NCBI RefSeq assembly: GCF_916619195.1
Contig: NZ_CAKAKL010000001.1
Span: 62,001-126,000 of the forward strand
Length of the DNA stretch: 64,000 bases
Reading direction: 5' to 3'
From: Inquilinus sp. Marseille-Q2685
GTDB lineage: Bacteria > Pseudomonadota > Alphaproteobacteria > DSM-16000 > Inquilinaceae
Shown: positions 8,508 through 17,146 of the stretch, piece after piece
Layout: the number at the start of each line of letters is the position of its first letter
How positions within the stretch are numbered: position 1 is the stretch's first letter
Translations under genes and position numbers: made by a program
Notes under the pieces: model-generated
What the model saw: only the letters and a program-made list of their open reading frames with translations
The model's database searches: none
What the model was told of the DNA's origin: nothing

Positions 8508-10502
8508 CTACGCGCCGATCTTCCCGCCGCCCTGCTTGGTGATCACCACCACCGAGGGGCGCGGCGGCATGCCGTCCTGGAAGTCGGGCCAGCGGGTCGA
8601 CGGGTCGGCGAAGGTGCTGGCGCGACCGAATTCCGGCCACTCCTTGCCGCCTTCGCCCGGATGCTGCACCGCGACGAAGAAGGCGGTCATGTCCGGGGTG
8701 ATCTTCGGGCCGCACATCTCGGCGCCGACCGGGACGCGGAAGAACAGCTTGCCGGTGCCGCGGGCCTCGCCCTCGGTCTCCAGACCCCAGATGCCGTCGG
8801 CGCGGCCGCTGTATTTGTAGTTGTTGCCGTCGGTCGAGATCCACAGCCGGCCGTCGGCATCGATCTCGCAATTATCGGGCGACCCGAACCAGCCGTTCTT
8901 GGTGGTCGAGGGATGGAAGGTGGCGCCGACCTCGGCGACGCTGGGGTCGCCGCACTTCACCAGCAGGTCCCAGGTGCCCGTGGTGGCGGCGTGGTCGCCG
9001 TCGGCCGGGGTGATCTCGACGATGTGGCCGAACTTGTTCTCCGGCCGTGGGTTGGCGGCGTCGACCTGCTCGGCCTTGCGCCGGTCGTTGTTGGTCAGCA
9101 TGACGTAGACCTTGCCGTTCACCGGGTTCGGCTGCACGTCCTCCGGCCGGTCCATCTTGGTGGCGCCCAGGAGGTCGGCGGCGCGGCGGGTCTCGATCAG
9201 CACGTCGGCCTGGCTCTTGAAGCCGTTGGCCTCGGTCAGCGGGCCCTGGCCGAACACCACCGGCATCCAGGCGACCTTGCCGTCGGCATCGAACTTGGCG
9301 ACGTACAGCGTGCCTTCGTCCAGCAGGTCCATGTTCGCCGCCCGGTTGTTCGGATCGAACTTGCCGGCGGTGACGAACTTGTACAGGTAGTCGAAGCGCT
9401 GGTCGTCGCCGGCGTAGAAGACGACCCGGCCGTCCTTGTTGACGATGCTCTCGGCGCCTTCGTGCTTGAAGCGGCCCAGCGCGGTGCGCTTCTTCGGCAC
9501 CGAGTTCGGGTCGGTCGGGTCGATCTCGACCACCCAGCCGAAGCGGTTGGCCTCGTTCGGCTCCTTGGTCACGTCGAAGCGGTCATGGTGCAGGCTCCAG
9601 GCGTATTCCGCCTCGCCCATGCCGTAGCGCTTGTAGTTGCGGGCCTCCGGATGGTCGTCCTTCAGGTCGCCGCCGAAATAGCCGTTGAAGTTCTCCTCGG
9701 CGTGCACCGTGGTGCCCCAGGGGGTGGTGCCGCCGGCGCAGTTGTTGATCGTGCCGATCACCTTGGTGCCGGTCGGGTCGGCCTTGGTCTTGAGGCGGTC
9801 GTGGCCGGCCGCCGGGCCGGTCACCAGGAACTCGGTCGACAGCGCGGTGATGCGGCGGTTGTAGGGGCTGTCCGCCACCACCGCCCATTTGCCGTCGGCG
9901 CCGCGCTTGACCTCGATCACCGACTGGCCGTGCGCGGCCATCTCGATGTCGACCTGCTCCTTGGTCAGCTTCGACAGCTCGAACTCGCCCTTCTCGTCGG
10001 CGAGGCCGGGGAACATCAGGTTGGCGTCGGTGTATTCGTGGTTCACCACCAGCAGGCCGTGGTCGCTCGAATTCGAGCCGAGCGGCAGCGGCACGTAGCC
10101 GATGTAGTCGTTGTTGTAGCCGAACTGCTTCTCCTGCGCCGCGGCGGTCTGGTTCTGCACGTCGAAGGCCGGCGCGCCCTTGACCACCGGGTCGCCCCAG
10201 CGGATCAGGATGTCGGCGTCATAGCCCTTGGCCACATGGTGCTTGGCGTCGACGCCGGCCTCCAACTCCTCGAAGACATAGCGCGAGGGGGCGGTCGCCT
10301 GCGCCGGGCGGCTGGACAGGAACGCCGCCGGCCCTGCCACCGCGCTGATCGCCGAGACCGCCAGGGCGCCGCGCAGCATGTCGCGCCGGCCGAAGCGGGC
10401 GTTGATCATGTCGCCCATGGTCGGGTTGTCGGAGGGGTTGCTGCTGCGGTCGTCCTGCTGCTCGTAGCGCTGAACGCGCGACAGGCTGGAATCCTGGTCC
10501 AT
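8508..10502 (-). CDS. phoX: PhoX-family phosphatase, Tat-exported
   Basis: A 664-residue protein of the PhoX family (DUF839-type beta-propeller alkaline phosphatases that use calcium and iron). A twin-arginine signal is visible about 38 residues in (GRRDMLRGALAVSAISAV) with likely cleavage near AQA. The N-terminal 35 residues before it are long for a signal but typical of PhoX proteins. Family landmarks include LLVVNHEYTD, CAGGTTPWGT, TALGRFKHEGAES, RPEDVQPNP and PDNCEIDADGRLWISTDGN. It should release phosphate from organic phosphates in the periplasm. A perfect 14-bp palindrome lies 57 bases before the start. No convincing Pho box was seen. Family assignment is strong; physiological substrate is inferred. 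Confidence 0.93.
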   Translation of the reverse strand: MDQDSSLSRVQRYEQQDDRSSNPSDNPTMGDMINARFGRRDMLRGALAVSAISAVAGPAAFLSSRPAQATAPSRYVFEELEAGVDAKHHVAKGYDADILIRWGDPVVKGAPAFDVQNQTAAAQEKQFGYNNDYIGYVPLPLGSNSSDHGLLVVNHEYTDANLMFPGLADEKGEFELSKLTKEQVDIEMAAHGQSVIEVKRGADGKWAVVADSPYNRRITALSTEFLVTGPAAGHDRLKTKADPTGTKVIGTINNCAGGTTPWGTTVHAEENFNGYFGGDLKDDHPEARNYKRYGMGEAEYAWSLHHDRFDVTKEPNEANRFGWVVEIDPTDPNSVPKKRTALGRFKHEGAESIVNKDGRVVFYAGDDQRFDYLYKFVTAGKFDPNNRAANMDLLDEGTLYVAKFDADGKVAWMPVVFGQGPLTEANGFKSQADVLIETRRAADLLGATKMDRPEDVQPNPVNGKVYVMLTNNDRRKAEQVDAANPRPENKFGHIVEITPADGDHAATTGTWDLLVKCGDPSVAEVGATFHPSTTKNGWFGSPDNCEIDADGRLWISTDGNNYKYSGRADGIWGLETEGEARGTGKLFFRVPVGAEMCGPKITPDMTAFFVAVQHPGEGGKEWPEFGRASTFADPSTRWPDFQDGMPPRPSVVVITKQGGGKIGA

Positions 10503-10558
10503 CTTGATCCCCTCTGGGCTGGCTGCCGTGGCGGCGGGCTTTGAATCCGGGGCGGACC

Positions 10559-10572
10559 TTACCGATCGGTAA
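10559..10572. promoter_or_regulatory. Perfect 14-bp palindrome before phoX
   Basis: TTACCGATCGGTAA is identical to its reverse complement and sits 57 bases upstream of the phoX start in a 162-base intergenic region. Its form resembles sites bound by TetR-type dimers. No regulator gene lies beside it, so the binder is unknown. Confidence 0.5.
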
Positions 10573-10664
10573 TGTTGGATTTGTTTCAGATCAATGACGG
10601 TTCGATGAACCCCGGCGAGACGGGGCGGGGCAGGGCGAGACGAACCAGAGCCCCGAGCAGCAGA

Positions 10665-11060
10665 TCAGCTTTCTGCCGGCGCCAGCCCCGCTAGGGCGGC
10701 GCCGATCGTGCCGCTGTCGTCCGCCAGCGGGCACAGCAGCGCCGGCCGGCCGCCCAGCCGGGCCTCGATCGGCCGGGCTTCGGCGATCATCCGGGCGATC
10801 GCCGTCACGGCCTCCGGCCCGCCCAGCGGTGTCCGGTCCAGCGGCTGGTCGCCCGGATTGCCGCCCAGCGCCTCCTTCACCGCGGTGCCGGCCCACAGCA
10901 CGCGGGGCGTGGGGCCGGACAGGTCGAGCATCAGCAGATGCGGCAGCATCGGCATGATCTCGGCCGGGCTCAACGCATCGCGATGCGGCGGCCGCCCGCC
11001 CTCGGCGCGGTCGTCCCACCAGCCCTGCAGCCGGTCGAAGAAGGCGGGGCGGCCGGTCAT
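10665..11060 (-). CDS. PAS_5-type PAS domain protein
   Basis: A 131-residue single-domain protein. The pattern LQGWWDDRAEGGRPPHRDALSP followed by MLPHLLMLDL and VLWAGTAVKEALGG matches the small alphaproteobacterial PAS_5 family, in which a tryptophan/arginine-rich start is followed by a PAS core. No output domain is present, so it cannot signal alone in the classical way; ligand and role are unknown. The ATG at 11060 lies four bases after the stop of the dehydratase gene, and a short upstream extension is excluded because it would overlap that gene. Tight coupling suggests a shared transcript. Confidence 0.7.
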   Translation of the reverse strand: MTGRPAFFDRLQGWWDDRAEGGRPPHRDALSPAEIMPMLPHLLMLDLSGPTPRVLWAGTAVKEALGGNPGDQPLDRTPLGGPEAVTAIARMIAEARPIEARLGGRPALLCPLADDSGTIGAALAGLAPAES

Positions 11061-11064
11061 GGGC

Positions 11065-12039
11065 TTACAGCGTCGCGAGGGCATCGCGGAAGGTGGCCGC
11101 GTCCACATTGCCGCCGGAGCAGACGATGACGACGGTGCGGATGTCGTCCGGGATCCGCCTCTCCAGCGTCGCCGCCAGGCCGACCGCGCCGCCCGGCTCG
11201 ACCACCAGCTTCAGCGTGTCGAAGGCCACACCCATGGCCCGCAGCACCGCGTCGTCCGGCGCGGTGACGCCGCCCGACAGCGTCTCGCGCGCGATCGAGA
11301 AGGTGATCTCGCCCGGGGTGGGGGACTGCAGCGCATCGCAGATCGACCGCGCCGATGGATCGTTCGTCACGCGCTCGCCGGCCGCCAGCGACCGCCGCAT
11401 GTCGTCCAGCGCCTCCGGCTCGGCCGAATAGATCCGGGTGCCCGGCAGCCGCGCCTTCACCGCCACCGAGATGCCGGAGACCAGGCCGCCGCCGCTGCAG
11501 CTGACCAGCACCGCGTCCGGGCGCACGCCCAGCTCGGCGCATTGCTCGGCGATCTCCAGGCCGATCGTGCCCTGGCCGGCGATGATGCCGGGGTCGTCAT
11601 AGGGCTTCACCAGCGTGGCGCCCGTCTCGGCCCGGATCTTCGCCGCCACCGCCTCGCGGTCCTCGCCGAAGCGGTCATAGGCGACCACGGCGGCGCCATA
11701 CGCTTCGGTGTTGCGCCGCTTGATCGCCGGGGCGTCCGCCGGCATCACGATCGTCGCCTTGATGCCGAACAGCCTGGCCGCGGCCGCCACGCCTTGGGCG
11801 TGGTTGCCACTGGAGAAGGCGACCACGCCGCGGGCCCGGTCGGCCTCCGGGATCATGGCGATCCGGTTGTAGGCGCCGCGGAACTTGAAGGAGCCGGTGC
11901 GCTGCAGCGGCTCGGCCTTGACCAGCACCTCGCGTCCGGCCCGGGCGTCGAGCAGCGGCGAGCGCAGCAGCGGCGTGCGCACGGCCTGGCCGCGCAGCCG
12001 CCCGGCGGCGGCCTCGATATCGGTGATGGAGACGATCAT
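11065..12039 (-). CDS. PLP-dependent threonine/serine dehydratase
   Basis: A 324-residue fold-type II PLP enzyme without an ACT domain. The PLP lysine is in TGSFKFRGAYN, the substrate loop is SSGNHAQG, the phosphate-binding glycine loop is SCSGGGLVSG, and the C-terminal SCxG-like site is VIVCSGGNVD. It deaminates serine, threonine or a hydroxylated amino acid to a 2-oxo acid and ammonia. Related short forms include catabolic threonine dehydratases, threo-3-hydroxyaspartate ammonia-lyase and serine racemase, so the substrate is open. A second, ACT-bearing threonine ammonia-lyase occurs at 31394-32626, which makes a catabolic role here likelier. A dyad lies directly upstream (12053-12083). Confidence 0.88.
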   Translation of the reverse strand: MIVSITDIEAAAGRLRGQAVRTPLLRSPLLDARAGREVLVKAEPLQRTGSFKFRGAYNRIAMIPEADRARGVVAFSSGNHAQGVAAAARLFGIKATIVMPADAPAIKRRNTEAYGAAVVAYDRFGEDREAVAAKIRAETGATLVKPYDDPGIIAGQGTIGLEIAEQCAELGVRPDAVLVSCSGGGLVSGISVAVKARLPGTRIYSAEPEALDDMRRSLAAGERVTNDPSARSICDALQSPTPGEITFSIARETLSGGVTAPDDAVLRAMGVAFDTLKLVVEPGGAVGLAATLERRIPDDIRTVVIVCSGGNVDAATFRDALATL

Positions 12040-12052
12040 CGTTCTTTCTCAG

Positions 12053-12083
12053 TCATATGGGAAAGTTTCTTAATCCTATATGA
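12053..12083. promoter_or_regulatory. Imperfect dyad before the dehydratase gene
   Basis: TCATAT (12053-12058) and ATATGA (12078-12083) are inverted, and the adjoining bases continue the symmetry imperfectly. The site is AT-rich against the high-GC background and begins 13 bases before the start codon, a position suited to an operator overlapping the transcription start. The regulator is unknown. Confidence 0.4.
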
Positions 12084-12110
12084 GACGCTGATGGTCCAAC
12101 ATATTGATCT

Positions 12111-12192
12111 GTCATGGCGAACCCCGCAGGGGCGTGGCCATCCAGCGGCACCGCCCCCTGGATGGCCGCGGCGCTTCGCGCCTCGCCATGAC
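12111..12192. repeat. Nested palindromic repeat, copy 2
   Basis: Outer arms GTCATGGCGA and TCGCCATGAC are perfectly complementary, and inner arms GGCCATCCAG and CTGGATGGCC pair as well. Each half forms its own hairpin (ATGGC...GCCAT). The architecture matches the repeats at 8381, 24813 and 31181, although the arm sequence differs. It lies between the lytic transglycosylase stop and the dehydratase start. Confidence 0.8.
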
Positions 12193-12252
12193 GAGGGAGC
12201 GGGCCAGAGAGCCGGGACGTGACTGGAGTGAACTGGGGGTGACAGGCATTTC

Positions 12253-14205
12253 TCACCGCAGCAGGTCCGCCTCCAGCGCCCCGGCCTTCGGTGTCTCGCC
12301 CAGGCGCAGGCGGTAGGCCTGGGTGTTCTCCAGCACGCGCTGGACGTAGCTGCGCGTCTCCGGCAGCGGGATGGATTCGATCCAGTCCACCACCTGCTCC
12401 GGCGATCTCGACGGCGTCGGCGCCCAGCCGTCGACCTTGCCGAAGCCGGCGTTGTAGGCGGCGATCGCCCGCGGCCAGTTGCCGTCGTAGCGCCGGATCA
12501 GGTCGGCCAGGTAGCGGCTGCCGAGGCGGAGGTTGTGCACCGGGTCGCCGCTGAGCATGCCGGTGGTGTGGTCGATGCCGAGCGACTGGGCGACATCGCG
12601 GGCGGTGCCCGGCCGCAGCTGCATCAGCCCGATCGCCCCGGCGCTGGAGACGGCGGTGCTGTTGAACTCGCTCTCCTGCCGCGCCAGGCCCAGCACCAGG
12701 GCCGGCGGCAGGCCGCTCAGATCGTCCGGCAGCGGCACCAGCGGGTAGGCGGCGTCGATCACCGTCAGGCCGTCGCGCGCCGCGGCCTTGGCGGCGCGGA
12801 CGGCGACGAAGGGGTATTTCATCGATGTCGCCAGCGTCGCGAGCAGCCGGTTCTTCTCCGGCGTGTCGGCGTCGACCATCAGCTTGCGCAGGAACAGGTC
12901 GGCCCGGTCGCGTTGCCCGACGGCGTCGAGCAGCCGGGCGGCGCGGGCCAGGTCGCCACCATAGGAGTCCAGCGCCTGAGGGCTCGGCGTCGCCGAGACG
13001 GGCAGGGCGGCGATGCTGGGCTGGCCGAGCTTGTCGGCCGCCAGCTGGCCGTAGAAGGTCAGCGGCTGCTTCGCCGCCGTCCGGTACCAGTCCGCCGCCT
13101 TCTGCTTGTGCCCGGCCGCCTCGTGCGCCCGGCCGGCCCAGTAGGCGCCGCGGGCCAGGCTGATCGGCATCGAGACGTCGGCGTACAGCTTCTCGAAATG
13201 CTCGATCGCGTCGTCCGGCCGGTCGAGGAAGCGCAGCGCCAGCCAGCCGGCGAGGAAGTCCTTCTCGGCCCGGTCCACCGCATCGCTCTGCTCGCGCGCG
13301 GTGACCAGCTGATAGGCCTTGCGATAGGACTGCTCGTCGAACAGGCGGCGGGCGATGATGTGCCGCTCCAGCCACCAGGCCTTGGCATGGGCCGAGGTCC
13401 TGGGCTGCTGGTCCAGCATCTCGATGGCGCCGGCCTCGTCGTCGTTGCGGCGGCGCCAGCGGGCGCGCTCATACAGGATGCCCTCGTCCTGCAGCAGCTT
13501 CGCCGGCAGGGCCCGCACCGCGGCCGAGGCGTCCGGCGTGCGCAGCATCAGCTTCAGCCGGGCATCGGCCACCAGGCGCCGGTCGCCGGCGACGCGGACC
13601 AGCATGCGGCGAGCCTCTTCGGTGCGCTCGGCCCACAGCAGGGCATCGAGCCGCGCCCAGTGGTCATCGGCGCTCAGCAGGCTGCCGAAGCGTCCCAGGA
13701 ACTCGGTTTCCTGCGCTCCGGTCAGGGCGATCCCGCGCCAGGTGTCGCGGGCCCAGATCCGGGCGCGGATCGGGTCGGTCGTCTGCAGCGCCGTGCCGAA
13801 ATGCAGCGCGCCCTCGGCGGTCAGCGGGGCGAAGGCGTCGAACCAGGCGACCACCGCGTCGGCCGGCAGCCCCTCGGGCATCGTCCGCTCGGCCCGCCGG
13901 CGCAGGGCCTGGACGTTCGGCCAGTCCGGGTTGCGGACGACGAAGGCGGCGAGATCCTCGAAGCCGGCGGTGCTGTCCGGGCGCGACAGGTCGGCCCAGG
14001 TCGCCAGCCGGCCGACCAGGGTGTTCGCCATCTGGGTCTCGACCGTCCGCACCACGTCCCAGGCGTTACGGTCGACGGCGAAGAACAGCGCCTGCGCCGC
14101 CTTGATCTCGGCCGGCGTGGCCGGCTGGGCGAAGGCCGGGGCGGCGGTGCCCAGCGCCAGCGCGGCGGCGCCAGCCAGCGCCGTGCGCTTGCCGGCCCGC
14201 ACCAC
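12253..14205 (-). CDS. slt: Soluble lytic murein transglycosylase
   Basis: About 650 residues. A signal peptide starts the protein (MVRAGKRTALAG... ending PAFAQ), followed by a long alpha-superhelical region and a C-terminal SLT (goose-lysozyme-like) domain. The catalytic glutamate is in LARQESEFN, followed by SSAGAIGLMQLRPGTA and AIAAYNAGFGKVDGW. It cleaves peptidoglycan strands to 1,6-anhydromuropeptides in the periplasm. The reading frame stays open far upstream, but that part is antisense to dapA; I place the start at GTG 14205 (a second GTG at 14202 also works) because the signal peptide begins there. It is divergent from dapA with 48 bases between them. Confidence 0.92.
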   Translation of the reverse strand: MVRAGKRTALAGAAALALGTAAPAFAQPATPAEIKAAQALFFAVDRNAWDVVRTVETQMANTLVGRLATWADLSRPDSTAGFEDLAAFVVRNPDWPNVQALRRRAERTMPEGLPADAVVAWFDAFAPLTAEGALHFGTALQTTDPIRARIWARDTWRGIALTGAQETEFLGRFGSLLSADDHWARLDALLWAERTEEARRMLVRVAGDRRLVADARLKLMLRTPDASAAVRALPAKLLQDEGILYERARWRRRNDDEAGAIEMLDQQPRTSAHAKAWWLERHIIARRLFDEQSYRKAYQLVTAREQSDAVDRAEKDFLAGWLALRFLDRPDDAIEHFEKLYADVSMPISLARGAYWAGRAHEAAGHKQKAADWYRTAAKQPLTFYGQLAADKLGQPSIAALPVSATPSPQALDSYGGDLARAARLLDAVGQRDRADLFLRKLMVDADTPEKNRLLATLATSMKYPFVAVRAAKAAARDGLTVIDAAYPLVPLPDDLSGLPPALVLGLARQESEFNSTAVSSAGAIGLMQLRPGTARDVAQSLGIDHTTGMLSGDPVHNLRLGSRYLADLIRRYDGNWPRAIAAYNAGFGKVDGWAPTPSRSPEQVVDWIESIPLPETRSYVQRVLENTQAYRLRLGETPKAGALEADLLR

Positions 14206-14253
14206 AGCGGCTATGACACTGCGTTTACAATTCCAACGCCCACGGAAGCTTCC

Positions 14254-15129
14254 ATGTTCAAGGGATCCATCGTTGCCCTGGTCACGCCTTTCACCGAGAG
14301 CGGGGTGGACGAGAAAGCCTTCCAGAGCTTCGTCGACTGGCAGATCCGCGAGGGCACCCAGGGCGTCGTGCCTTGCGGCACCACCGGCGAGTCCCCGACG
14401 CTGAGCCACCCCGAGCACGAGCGGGTGGTCGAGCTCTGCGTCGAGGTGGCGAAGGGCCGGGTCCCGGTGATCGCCGGCACCGGCTCGAACTCGACGGAGG
14501 AGGCGATCTCCCTGACCCGGCACGCGCAGAAGGCCGGCGCGGACGCCGCGCTGATCGTCACGCCCTACTACAACAAGCCGACGCAGGAAGGTCTCTACCA
14601 GCATTACAGGGCCATCCATGACGCGGTCGATCTGCCGATCGTGATCTACAACATCCCGGGCCGCAGCGTGATCGACATGTCGATCGACACCATGGCCCGC
14701 CTGGCCGAGCTGCCGCGCATCGTCGGGGTCAAGGACGCGACCGCCGATCTGGTGCGGCCGCTGGCGACGCGGCTTCGGATCGGTCCGGAGTTCTGCCAGC
14801 TTTCGGGCGAGGACGCCACTGCCACGGCGTTTTTGGCGCAGGGCGGTCACGGCTGCATCTCGGTCACCGCCAACCTCGCGCCGCGGCTCTGCGCCGAGAT
14901 GCACAAGGCCTGGGCCGAGGGCGACCTGAAGCGGATGGAGGCGGTGCGCGACCGGCTGATGCCGCTGCACCGGGCGCTGTTCCTGGAGACCAGCCCGGGC
15001 CCGGTGAAGTACGGCGCCAAGCTGCTCGGCCTCGGCAGCGACCATGTCCGGCTGCCGCTGGTGCCGCCGGGCGAGGCGACGCGGGCGGCGGTGCGCGAGG
15101 CGATGGCCTTCGCCGGCCTGATCAACTGA
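14254..15129 (+). CDS. dapA: 4-hydroxy-tetrahydrodipicolinate synthase
   Basis: A 291-residue TIM-barrel aldolase of the DapA family. The motif CGTTGESPTLS, the catalytic tyrosine in VTPYYNKPTQEG and the Schiff-base lysine in GVKDATADL are present. It condenses pyruvate with aspartate semialdehyde in the lysine and meso-diaminopimelate pathway, supplying peptidoglycan crosslinks. The start at 14254 follows GGAAG. The open frame extends far upstream across the transglycosylase gene, but the conserved N-terminus MFKGSIVALVTPF fixes the start. smpB follows after 19 bases, the common alphaproteobacterial order. Confidence 0.97.
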   Translation: MFKGSIVALVTPFTESGVDEKAFQSFVDWQIREGTQGVVPCGTTGESPTLSHPEHERVVELCVEVAKGRVPVIAGTGSNSTEEAISLTRHAQKAGADAALIVTPYYNKPTQEGLYQHYRAIHDAVDLPIVIYNIPGRSVIDMSIDTMARLAELPRIVGVKDATADLVRPLATRLRIGPEFCQLSGEDATATAFLAQGGHGCISVTANLAPRLCAEMHKAWAEGDLKRMEAVRDRLMPLHRALFLETSPGPVKYGAKLLGLGSDHVRLPLVPPGEATRAAVREAMAFAGLIN

Positions 15130-15148
15130 CCGGAGCGACCTCAGGATC

Positions 15149-15619
15149 ATGGCACAGCCGAAGACCCCCGGCCGCGTCGTCGCGCAGAACCGGCGGGCGC
15201 GGCACGACTACTTCATCGACGAGAATGTCGAGGCCGGCATCGTCCTGGTCGGGACCGAGGTGAAGGCGCTGCGCGAGGGCCGCGGCAATCTGCAGGACGC
15301 CTATGCCGGCGAGATGCAGGGCGAGCTGTACCTGTTCAACGCCCATATCCCGGAATACGGGCCGGCGCAGCGCTTCAACCACGAGCTGAAGCGGCCGCGC
15401 AAGCTGCTGGTGCGCAAGCGGGAACGGGACAAGCTGTTGGGAAAGGTGAAGCGGGAGGGCATGACCCTGATCCCGCTGTCGATCTACTTCAATGCCCGCG
15501 GCTTCGCCAAGGTCGATCTCGGCCTGGCCCGCGGCAAGAAGGCGCATGACAAGCGCGAGACCATCAAGGCGCGGGACTGGCAGCGCGAAAAGGCGCGCGT
15601 CCTGCGCGACCGTGGCTGA
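15149..15619 (+). CDS. smpB: SsrA-binding protein SmpB
   Basis: A 156-residue SmpB of usual length. Landmarks are NRRARHDYFI, GTEVKALREG, the tmRNA-contact region RPRKLLVRKRE, and the C-terminal KKAHDKRETIK helix that enters the decoding centre. It binds tmRNA to rescue stalled ribosomes. It lies directly after dapA and is probably co-transcribed. No tmRNA gene was recognised in the window, so ssrA must be elsewhere. Confidence 0.97.
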   Translation: MAQPKTPGRVVAQNRRARHDYFIDENVEAGIVLVGTEVKALREGRGNLQDAYAGEMQGELYLFNAHIPEYGPAQRFNHELKRPRKLLVRKRERDKLLGKVKREGMTLIPLSIYFNARGFAKVDLGLARGKKAHDKRETIKARDWQREKARVLRDRG

Positions 15620-15667
15620 TCCGCCTATCGGCCGGCCGGCTTCCCCACGAAGCCGGCCTGGGCCGGA

Positions 15668-16294
15668 TCAGGCCGAGCGGGCGTAGGCGCCGGCCTGCTG
15701 CGTCGGTTCCTCGGCGGCGTCGTCCTCACCCTCGGCCGGCGGGGCGACCACGGTCCGGTTCGGCGCGTTCATGCGCTGTATGTGCGGTGCCAGCTCCATC
15801 AGCTCGACGAAGTTGTCGGCCTGGCGGCGCAACTCGTCCGACACCATCGGCGGGCTCGACTTGATGGTCGAGACCACGGTGACGCGGACGCCCTTGCGCT
15901 GGATCGCCTCGACCAGCCGCTTGAAGTCGCCGTCGCCCGAGAACAGCAGGATGTGGTCGGCGCGGTCGGCCATCTCCAGCGCATCGATCGCCAGGTCGAT
16001 GTCGACATTGCCCTTCACCCGGCGCCGGCCCTGGCTGTCGGTGTACTCGCGCAGCGGCTTGGTCACCATGGTGTAGCCGTTGTAGTCGAGCCAGTCGATC
16101 AGCGGCCGGATAGGTGAATATTCCTGATCCTCGATCAGCGTCGTATAATAGAAGGCGCGGATCAGGCGACCCTTCTTGGCGAACAGGTCGAGCAGCCGGC
16201 GATAATCGATATCGAAACCAAGCGAACGGGCCGCGCCATAGAGATTGGCACCATCAATGAATATTGCGAGACGTTCTTCCTTATAGAATATCAT
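15668..16294 (-). CDS. NYN domain protein (LabA-like, putative ribonuclease)
   Basis: A 208-residue protein with a PIN-like NYN fold. Conserved acidic positions are in AIFIDGANLY, KGNVDIDLAIDAL and LLFSGDGDF, the last two forming the metal site typical of LabA/DUF88 proteins. The C-terminal 40 residues are low-complexity and acidic, without a domain. The family is presumed to cleave RNA, but the substrate is unknown. It is convergent with smpB and divergent from rpoZ, a gene order common in alphaproteobacteria. Confidence 0.9.
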   Translation of the reverse strand: MIFYKEERLAIFIDGANLYGAARSLGFDIDYRRLLDLFAKKGRLIRAFYYTTLIEDQEYSPIRPLIDWLDYNGYTMVTKPLREYTDSQGRRRVKGNVDIDLAIDALEMADRADHILLFSGDGDFKRLVEAIQRKGVRVTVVSTIKSSPPMVSDELRRQADNFVELMELAPHIQRMNAPNRTVVAPPAEGEDDAAEEPTQQAGAYARSA

Positions 16295-16507
16295 GTGCGT
16301 TCCTTCGCGGCAGGGGACAGGTTGACAGATTGGGTTCGCTACCCACTTTGCAAGGAGCGGTCAACGGTTCGCGACGAGGCTTGCGCATCCGCCGCATCTG
16401 CGCTACGTGGTCCGCCCCTTCGGTATAACAAAGATGCGGCCGTTGCGTTGCATCCATCTTGTCACGATTCTATCGTCGTGGCTCTTTTCGTGCAGGAGCG
16501 GTAGCCC

Positions 16508-16954
16508 ATGGCTCGCGTCACCGTCGAGGATTGCGTCCTCAAGATCCCCAACCGGTTCGATCTCGTGCTGATGGCCGCCCAGCGCGCCCGCGACATTTCG
16601 TCCGGCGCTTCGCTGACCATCGACCGCGACGACGACAAGAACCCGGTGGTGGCGCTGCGCGAGATCGCCGACGAGACGATCCCGCTCGACGGCCTGCGGG
16701 AATCCCTGGTCAAGGGCCACCAGAAGCTGGCCGAGATCGACGAGGCCGATGAGGAGATCATCGAGCTGATGGCCGGCGAGGAGGAGTGGCTCAAGGCCGG
16801 CGTGGCGCCGCAGAGCCCGGCCGGTGCGGTCGGCTCGGACGAGGAGTCCACCTTCGGCATCGAATCCGCCGACGAGGATGCGGAAGACGAGGCCGAGGAC
16901 GAAGAGGACGGCCGCGGCGACCTGGAAATCGGCTCCTCCGACGACGACATCTGA
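16508..16954 (+). CDS. rpoZ: RNA polymerase omega subunit
   Basis: A 148-residue omega subunit. The N-terminal core MARVTVEDC...[15 protein letters not shown] is diagnostic. The protein is longer than the roughly 90-residue E. coli subunit because of a C-terminal extension that is very acidic over the last 45 residues, a feature of several alphaproteobacterial omegas. It aids assembly of beta-prime into RNA polymerase and contributes to ppGpp response. GGAG precedes the ATG. It is followed by the ppGpp synthetase gene. Confidence 0.96.
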   Translation: MARVTVEDCVLKIPNRFDLVLMAAQRARDISSGASLTIDRDDDKNPVVALREIADETIPLDGLRESLVKGHQKLAEIDEADEEIIELMAGEEEWLKAGVAPQSPAGAVGSDEESTFGIESADEDAEDEAEDEEDGRGDLEIGSSDDDI

Positions 16955-17146
16955 TCCGAGCGGAGCCGCCCGGCATGGTGTCGGGCCGTCTGCCGGGAGA
17001 TCGATGATGCGGCTTGGCGAAGGCATGGCTGCCGCGCGCCTGCCGAATTTGATCCACAACGCAACGGATTGTGGTTCAACATATTATCCGGACGGATGTC
17101 GGGCCGTCCGTCCGGGAGAATGGCTTATGGATCGGTGGCGCGCGGC

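Noticed and set aside
8661-10544. A 627-codon plus-strand open frame opposite phoX
   Set aside because: Low-complexity translation and complete overlap with PhoX.
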